DNA from: Myxococcales bacterium | Lineage (GTDB): Bacteria; Myxococcota_A; Bradymonadia; UBA7976; UBA1532 | NCBI GenBank assembly: GCA_020633435.1 | Contig: JACKDP010000012.1 | Location: 62,001-126,000 of the forward strand | DNA length: 64,000 bases | Direction of reading: 5' to 3' | Shown: positions 59,662-64,000 of the stretch, piece after piece | Position numbering within the stretch: the first letter of the stretch is position 1 | How the letters are laid out: the number at the start of each line of letters is the position of its first letter | Program-made: the position numbers and the translations under genes | The notes under the pieces: model-generated | Told to the model about the DNA's origin: nothing | What the model saw: the letters and a program-made list of their open reading frames with translations, nothing else | Database searches by the model: none

Positions 59662-60003
59662 ATGGGCCGCCGCTGGGGCTGGGTCGTCGCCGCGGGCCTG
59701 CTGGGCTGCACGCCGGCCCTCGTGCGCCCGGACGCCGAGGACGTGGCGTGGGCCAGCGGCCAGTGGCCCGGCACGACGCTGCAAGACCTGGAGAGCGGGC
59801 GCGACCGCTACGTCCGCCGCTGCGCGGGCTGCCACACCCTGTACGTGCCCGACGCCTACCCCCCGGCCCGCTGGCCACACCACGTCGACACCATGGCCGA
59901 GCGCTCCCGCCTCGCGCCGGGGGAGCGCGACCTCATCGTGCGGTACCTGAGCGTGGCCAGCCACCGGCCCGCGTCCGCGCGCCTGCCGGCCCCGGCGCCC
60001 TGA
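59662..60003 (+). CDS. Small monoheme c-type cytochrome lipoprotein
   Basis: This 113-residue protein has a lipobox LLGC and one heme motif, CAGCHTLY, with a later MAERS segment whose Met may be an axial ligand. It is shorter than usual class I cytochromes c but keeps the DRYVRRCAGCH and DLIVRYL helices. It lies eight bases after the outer-membrane-protein gene and probably on the same transcript. Partner enzyme unknown; another candidate nearby is the molybdopterin oxidoreductase at 60639. Confidence 0.83.
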   Translation: MGRRWGWVVAAGLLGCTPALVRPDAEDVAWASGQWPGTTLQDLESGRDRYVRRCAGCHTLYVPDAYPPARWPHHVDTMAERSRLAPGERDLIVRYLSVASHRPASARLPAPAP

Positions 60004-60065
60004 TCGGGCACCCCGCGGGGCCGATGGTGCATCTGTCTGCCACCCCCAACGCCCCCGGAGCCGCC

Positions 60066-60593
60066 ATGACGCCCATCGAGCGCACCCGCAACACCTTCAC
60101 CACCCGCCTCGGCGTCCTCGACGCCCTGCTCAAGAAGGGCCTGGCCCACTGGACGGCGCAGGGGGGCGAGGCCGACGCGCTGCTGGGGCTGCGGCTCGCC
60201 GACGACATGTACCCGCTCGCCCACCAGGTCGCGTTCGCCTGCGAGCAGGCCCGGCAGCTCGCGGCGTTCTGGATCGGCGAGGAGCTCGCGCCGCTGGATC
60301 CGGCCGGCTGGACGCTGGCGGACGCCCACGCGGCCATCGCCGACGCCCAGGCCCGCCTGGCCGGCATCGACGTCGCCGACCTGGCGCCCCTGGCGCGCAC
60401 GAAGCACCGGACGCTGCAGGGCGGGATGTACCTGGAGCTGTCGGGCGAGGACTACCTGGCCGACTGGATGATGCCGAACTTCCACTTCCACCTCGTGACG
60501 GCCTACGCGATCCTGCGCCACCACGGCACCGTCATTGGCAAGGCCGACTACATGGCCCACCTGATGCCCTTCGTGCGCGCGCCGAAGCGCTGA
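60066..60593 (+). CDS. DUF1993-family protein
   Basis: This 175-residue protein has the DUF1993 pattern: a long helix with LLKKGLAHW, DDMYPLAHQVAFACEQAR, a middle EELAPLDPAGW and a C-terminal YLADWMMPNFHFHLVTAYAILRHHG with several His residues. Relatives have a DinB-like four-helix fold and may bind metal. No signal peptide is present, so it is cytoplasmic. It sits between the small cytochrome and molybdopterin oxidoreductase genes. The role is unknown. Confidence 0.85.
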   Translation: MTPIERTRNTFTTRLGVLDALLKKGLAHWTAQGGEADALLGLRLADDMYPLAHQVAFACEQARQLAAFWIGEELAPLDPAGWTLADAHAAIADAQARLAGIDVADLAPLARTKHRTLQGGMYLELSGEDYLADWMMPNFHFHLVTAYAILRHHGTVIGKADYMAHLMPFVRAPKR

Positions 60594-60638
60594 GCGGCGT
60601 CCTGCGGTAGGCTCGGGGCAGCCAGCCCAGGAGCCCGC

Positions 60639-62861
60639 ATGATCACCACCCGCGTCTGCCCCCTCTGCGAGGCCACCTGCGGCATCGAGGTGGTCCTCGA
60701 TGGCGACCGCGTCGAGACCATCCGGGGGGACGCCGCGGACGCGTTCAGCCGGGGCTACCTCTGCCCAAAGGCCTATGGTCTCAAGGGGTTGCAGGAAGAT
60801 CCCGACCGGCTGCGCCAGCCGCTCCGCCGGACGGCGGACGGCTTCGTCCCCATCGGCTGGGACGAGGCGTTCGCCCTGGTCGTCGAGGGCCTCCAGCGCG
60901 CCCAGGCGGCCGGGGGCAAGGACGCCGTGGCCGTCTACCTGGGCAACCCCGTCGTGCACAACGTGCAGACGCTGCTCTACGGACCCGCGCTGCTCAAGGC
61001 CCTGGGCTCGCGCCAGCTCTACAGCGCCAGCTCCGCCGACCAGCTCCCCAAGATGATCTCCTCGGCGCTCATGTTCGGGGGATCCTTGAAGATTCCGGTC
61101 CCCGATCTGGACCGCACGGACTTCCTGCTGGTGCTGGGCGCCGACCCGATGGTGTCCAACGGCAGCCTCATGACGGCCCCCGACGTCAAGCACCGCCTCG
61201 CCGCCATCCGCGAGCGCGGCACCCTCGTCGTCGTGGATCCGCGCCGCAGCGCGACGGCGCAGATGGCCTCGGAGCACCTGCGCATCCGGCCCGGCACCGA
61301 CGCGCTGCTGCTGCTGGCGCTCTGCCAGGTGGTGGTGGCGGAGGACCTGGCCACGCCCGCCGCGCTCGCCCACCTGGACGGGCTGGAGACCGCGCGGGCC
61401 CTCGTCGCCGACTTCCCGCCCGAGCGCGTCGCGGCCGCCTGCGGCCTGGAGGCCGAGGCCATCCGCCGCCTGGCGCGGGCGTTCTGCGCGGCCCCCTCGG
61501 CCGCGTGCTACGGCCGCATCGGCACCACCTGCCAGGCCTTCGGCACCCTCGCGAGCTGGGCCGTCGATCTGCTCAACATCCTGTCGGGCAACCTGGATCG
61601 GCCCGGCGGGGCCATGTTCGCGACCCCGGCCGCCAACCGCGGGGCCAACCGCCCACCCGAGCAGCGCCGCGGCGCCCAGCTCGGCCGCTGGAAGAGCCGC
61701 CTCGCCGGCTGGCCCGAGAGCTTCGGCGAGCTGCCCGTCTGCACGCTGGCCGACGAGATCCTCACCCCCGGCGCGGGCCAGATCCGCGCGATGATCAGCG
61801 TGGCTGGCAACCCCGTCCTGAGCGCCCCCGGCTCGGCCCGGATGGCCGCCGCCTTCGCCGACCTGGACTTCTACGTGGCCATCGACTTCTACGTGAACGA
61901 GACCACGCGCCACGCCCACGTCATCTTGCCGCCGCCGTCCCCGCTGGAGCGGGGCGGCTACGATCTGGCCTTCTACCAGCTCGCCATCCGCGACGTGGCC
62001 CGCTACTCGGCGCCCACGCTGCCGCGCCCGGCCGGGCAGCCCGAGGAGTGGGAGATCCTGCTGACGCTGGCCAAGGCGCTGATGGGCATGGGCAAAGCCC
62101 CACTGGCCATGGCCGACGCGTTCGTCCTGCGCCAGCTCGCCGAGCGGGAGGTGGCCGAGGCCCGGCGCCGCTGGCCGGAGCTGGAGCTGAAGGCCGTGCT
62201 GGCCCGCCTGGACGCGGACCACCCCGGCGGCGGCCCCGATCGCCTGCTCGATCTGCTGCTGCGGCTCGGGCCGTACGGCGATGGCTTCGGCGGCGGCGAG
62301 GGCCTGAGCCTGGCCGCCCTGCGGGGCGCCCCCCATGGCGTCGACCTGGGCCCCCTCAAGCCCCAGGTGCCCGACGGCCTGGGCACCCCCGGCGGCCGCA
62401 TCGACCTGGCGCCCGCCCTCATCGTGGCCGACCTCGATCGCCTGCGGGCCCACCTCGACGCCCCGGTGCCCGACTTCGTGCTCATCGGCCGCCGCGGCCT
62501 GCGCTCCAACAACTCCTGGATGCACAACCTGCCCGCGCTGGTGAAGGGCAAGTCCGCGTGCACACTGCAGATTCACCCCGACGACGCCGCCCGGCTCGGC
62601 GTGGCGGCGGGGGGCAGCGTCCGCGTCGAGAGCGACGCCGGGGCCGTCGTCGCGCCCGTCGAGATCACCGCGGATCTCCTGCCCGGCGTCGTCTCGCTGC
62701 CCCATGGCTGGGGGCATGACGATCCCGAAGCGCGCCTGTCGGTGGCCGCCGCCAACGCGGGGGTCAACGTGAACCTCGTCTCGGATCCGCGGGCGGTGGA
62801 CGCGGTGAGCGGCAACGCCGCCTTCAACGGCCTGCCCGTGCGGCTGTCCGTGGCACCGTGA
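60639..62861 (+). CDS. Molybdopterin oxidoreductase (Mo-bis-PGD, 4Fe-4S type)
   Basis: The 740-residue protein opens with a 4Fe-4S ligand set, CPLCEATCGIEV with a fourth Cys in GYLCPKAYGLKGL. Typical Mo-bis-PGD segments follow: YLGNPVVHN, SSADQLPKMISS in the ligand region, VVVDPRRSATA, and a C-terminal molybdopterin-dinucleotide-binding domain (LQIHPDDAARLGVAAGGSVRV, PHGWGHDDP). No twin-arginine signal is present, so it acts in the cytoplasm. Substrate could be formate or another small molecule; I cannot tell. The GTGA at its end couples it to the next gene. Confidence 0.9.
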   Translation: MITTRVCPLCEATCGIEVVLDGDRVETIRGDAADAFSRGYLCPKAYGLKGLQEDPDRLRQPLRRTADGFVPIGWDEAFALVVEGLQRAQAAGGKDAVAVYLGNPVVHNVQTLLYGPALLKALGSRQLYSASSADQLPKMISSALMFGGSLKIPVPDLDRTDFLLVLGADPMVSNGSLMTAPDVKHRLAAIRERGTLVVVDPRRSATAQMASEHLRIRPGTDALLLLALCQVVVAEDLATPAALAHLDGLETARALVADFPPERVAAACGLEAEAIRRLARAFCAAPSAACYGRIGTTCQAFGTLASWAVDLLNILSGNLDRPGGAMFATPAANRGANRPPEQRRGAQLGRWKSRLAGWPESFGELPVCTLADEILTPGAGQIRAMISVAGNPVLSAPGSARMAAAFADLDFYVAIDFYVNETTRHAHVILPPPSPLERGGYDLAFYQLAIRDVARYSAPTLPRPAGQPEEWEILLTLAKALMGMGKAPLAMADAFVLRQLAEREVAEARRRWPELELKAVLARLDADHPGGGPDRLLDLLLRLGPYGDGFGGGEGLSLAALRGAPHGVDLGPLKPQVPDGLGTPGGRIDLAPALIVADLDRLRAHLDAPVPDFVLIGRRGLRSNNSWMHNLPALVKGKSACTLQIHPDDAARLGVAAGGSVRVESDAGAVVAPVEITADLLPGVVSLPHGWGHDDPEARLSVAAANAGVNVNLVSDPRAVDAVSGNAAFNGLPVRLSVAP

Positions 62862-63280
62862 CGGGCGCGCTGCTCGGCCTGCTGCTGCTGGCGACGCCCC
62901 CTGCCGACAAGCCGCCGGGCTGGGTGCGGGCGTTCATCACCTTCGGCGGCGCCCTCGGCGGCAGCGCGGCGGGCCTCATCGCGGGGGCGAACATCGGCAA
63001 CGACGTCGGCGGGCCGGACGGCGCCATCACGGGCATGACCTGGACGGTGCCGCTCCTCGCCGCACCCGGCGCGCTGCTGGGGGCCGTCATCCCGGGCGCT
63101 GGCGACGACGACCCGCCCTCGGTCGGCGGCGCCGCGCTCGGCGCCGGCCTCGGCGCCGCCGTGGCCCTGGGCGCGGGCCTCATCGTCGCCGAGCGGGACG
63201 CCGACACGGGCGCGCTGACCAGCAGCCTGCTGGGGCTGGTCCTCACCACCACCGGCGCGGTCCTGGGGGCGCGCTGGTAG
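62858..63280 (+). CDS. Small Gly/Ala-rich membrane protein
   Basis: The product has 140 residues from a GTG overlapping the molybdoenzyme stop (GTGA). Three or four hydrophobic stretches are rich in Gly and Ala (ITFGGALGGSAAGLIAGANIG, LLAAPGALLGAVIPGAG, LGLVLTTTGAVLGA). It resembles glycine-zipper-type membrane proteins. Because it is coupled to the molybdoenzyme gene it may help attach or assemble it, but there is no direct evidence. Confidence 0.7.
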   Translation: MTGALLGLLLLATPPADKPPGWVRAFITFGGALGGSAAGLIAGANIGNDVGGPDGAITGMTWTVPLLAAPGALLGAVIPGAGDDDPPSVGGAALGAGLGAAVALGAGLIVAERDADTGALTSSLLGLVLTTTGAVLGARW

Positions 63281-63283
63281 GGC

Positions 63284-63451
63284 TCAGAGCGGCTCGACCT
63301 CCTGCAGGAAGTCGGCTCTCCTCGGGGCGCACACCCGGGTCGGCGAGGGTGCCACGTCCGACGGGGCCGTGAGCTCAGGAAGGTGGGGCCCTGGTCGGCG
63401 GGGGGCGTCTGCAAGGCGCTGCCCGAACATGACCTCACGCTCGCACGTCAC
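63284..63451 (-). CDS. Possible small protein or gene remnant
   Basis: A 55-residue frame from a GTG (63451) reads VTCEREVMFGQRLADAPRRP and ends EVEPL, with some G/C third-position bias. No start with a convincing ribosome-binding site and no domain are seen. It runs convergent to the molybdoenzyme-coupled gene. It could be part of a longer eroded gene. Confidence 0.22.
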   Translation of the reverse strand: MTCEREVMFGQRLADAPRRPGPHLPELTAPSDVAPSPTRVCAPRRADFLQEVEPL

Positions 63452-63496
63452 ACATTGACAGGGCGAGCGGCACCGCACACGGCCAGAGATTCTGCA

Positions 63497-63525
63497 TTGA
63501 CAGTCCGGTGATCCGGCTCGATGCT
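63497..63525 (+). promoter_or_regulatory. Candidate promoter for the terminal small genes
   Basis: A perfect -35 TTGACA (63497-63502) is followed after 17 bases by GATGCT (63520-63525), a weak -10. An identical CATTGACAG also occurs 42 bases earlier (63453-63461). The gene at 63573 is the likely target. Confidence 0.35.
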
Positions 63526-63572
63526 GTCGATGCGCAGAGCGGAGCAGGCAGCGGCGAACGAACGGAGTGGCA

Positions 63573-63848
63573 ATGGGCAGACACTTCCTCCTCCCCCTCG
63601 TGCTGTGCACGCCGGCCTGGGCCATCGAGCCCTGCGAGCCACCGCCAGGTGCCCAGCCCGCCCCGATGGACGTAGGGCGGCTGCACGCGGCAGCGGTCGC
63701 CGCGAACCGCTACCCGGCCACCATCGCGCTGGCGCCCACCACCTGCGTCAGCCGCCTCGACATCTTCGTCGACGCCAGCCTCGTGCCCCCGGCGGATCGG
63801 GCCGGCCCCGCCGCTCAAGCTCCGGCCCTCGCCGTCGTGGGCTGGTAG
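63573..63848 (+). CDS. Small exported protein
   Basis: The product has 91 residues from an ATG with GGAG upstream (a GTG two codons earlier is possible). The signal peptide (FLLPLVLCTPAWA) precedes a short mature part with two Cys (IEPCEPPPG, LAPTTCVSRL) and a C-terminal ALAVVGW. No family recognised. Seven bases separate its stop from the next lipoprotein gene, so they are probably co-transcribed. Confidence 0.65.
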   Translation: MGRHFLLPLVLCTPAWAIEPCEPPPGAQPAPMDVGRLHAAAVAANRYPATIALAPTTCVSRLDIFVDASLVPPADRAGPAAQAPALAVVGW

Positions 63849-63855
63849 GTTCCGA

Positions 63856-64000
63856 ATGACGCGCATCGTGCTCTGCCTGGCGCTGCTTGGCGCCTGCAGT
63901 ACCCAGGAGTCCGCCATGGAAGCTACCGGAGGCAAGGACCTGATCGCCCACCAGTGGGACCCCGACATCGTCTATGAGGTCTTCGGCGTAGCCGAGCCCG
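63856..64000 (+). CDS. Lipoprotein, 5' part only (runs off the window)
   Basis: The first 48 codons read MTRIVLCLALLGAC, a lipobox LLGAC, followed by STQESAMEATGGKD and a DPDIVYEVFGVAEP stretch. The gene continues past 64000. No domain can be assigned. Confidence 0.6.
   Translation, partial: MTRIVLCLALLGACSTQESAMEATGGKDLIAHQWDPDIVYEVFGVAEP

Noticed and set aside
1..64000. CRISPR arrays, rRNA or tRNA genes
   Set aside because: I saw no regularly spaced repeats with unique spacers and no tRNA-like or rRNA-like sequence. An exhaustive covariance search was not possible.

Overview
The window is GC-rich DNA from a Gram-negative bacterium, most likely a myxobacterium-like member of the Myxococcota. 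This is inferred from content, not from a marker gene. The grounds are many lipoproteins whose mature N-termini run into Asp/Ala/Pro-rich linkers, MopE-type CNGxDDDCDG repeats, a TIGR02147-type protein, right-handed beta-helix lipoproteins, outer-membrane barrels, an ECF sigma/anti-sigma pair, and NTPases fused to sulfatase-modifying-factor (FGE) domains. I found no rRNA, tRNA, CRISPR array, integrase or phage module. Genes are tightly packed, and ATGA, GTGA, TTGA and TGATG stop/start overlaps recur, so operons can be read with confidence.

Layout. 1-2471 (minus): outer-membrane barrel, Tat-exported sulfite-oxidase-like molybdoenzyme and cytochrome c lipoprotein, a periplasmic redox unit. 2515-6584 (minus): ECF sigma factor, anti-sigma factor, caspase-like/barrel protein and lipoprotein, with two small Cys-rich secreted proteins transcribed divergently (6725-7443). 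7447-10529 (minus): two small exported proteins and NACHT-FGE protein 1. 10987-15919 (minus): TIGR02147 protein coupled to two beta-helix lipoproteins, with a palindrome at its promoter. 16169-17404 (plus): two lipoproteins. 17472-22002 (minus): a 999-residue SBBP/cadherin-like surface protein and a metallophosphoesterase. 22120-24228 (plus): NACHT-FGE protein 2. 24355-28281: a Cys-rich lipoprotein and a dipeptidase-like lipoprotein.

28469-36226 is a rearranged block. It holds a truncated gene end, two tandem RCC1-like lipoprotein genes with a divergent central segment, the tail of a third copy, and a 577-bp fragment of a downstream ABC transporter gene. A lower-GC four-gene cassette follows (MopE-type protein, lipoprotein, zinc protease, barrel), then the intact ABC transporter gene. 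The MopE-type gene is out of frame at a run of 12 G.

36241-46713: an operon of a lipoprotein, a LysM-FecR protein and the ABC transporter (minus); then a diheme cytochrome, a sugar-dehydrogenase-like protein, a glycosyltransferase, a saccharopine-dehydrogenase-like enzyme and a REP-associated tyrosine transposase (plus). 47035-55281 (minus): an apolipoprotein N-acyltransferase-like protein fused to a caspase-like domain, a lipoprotein, a PP2C phosphatase coupled to an acyl-CoA dehydrogenase, and a DUF4157 (eCIS-core) protein carrying a second zincin motif. 55406-64000 (plus): a propeller lipoprotein, a lipoprotein, an outer-membrane protein with a heme c lipoprotein, a DUF1993 protein, a molybdopterin oxidoreductase and small exported proteins.

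The strongest leads are the two equal-length NACHT-FGE paralogues with complementary Walker-motif defects, the N-acyltransferase/caspase fusion, the DUF4157 double-zincin protein, the sigma/anti-sigma/caspase-barrel operon, and the repeat-flanked cassette with its poly-G switch. All functions are inferred from sequence motifs read by eye; no database search was run.
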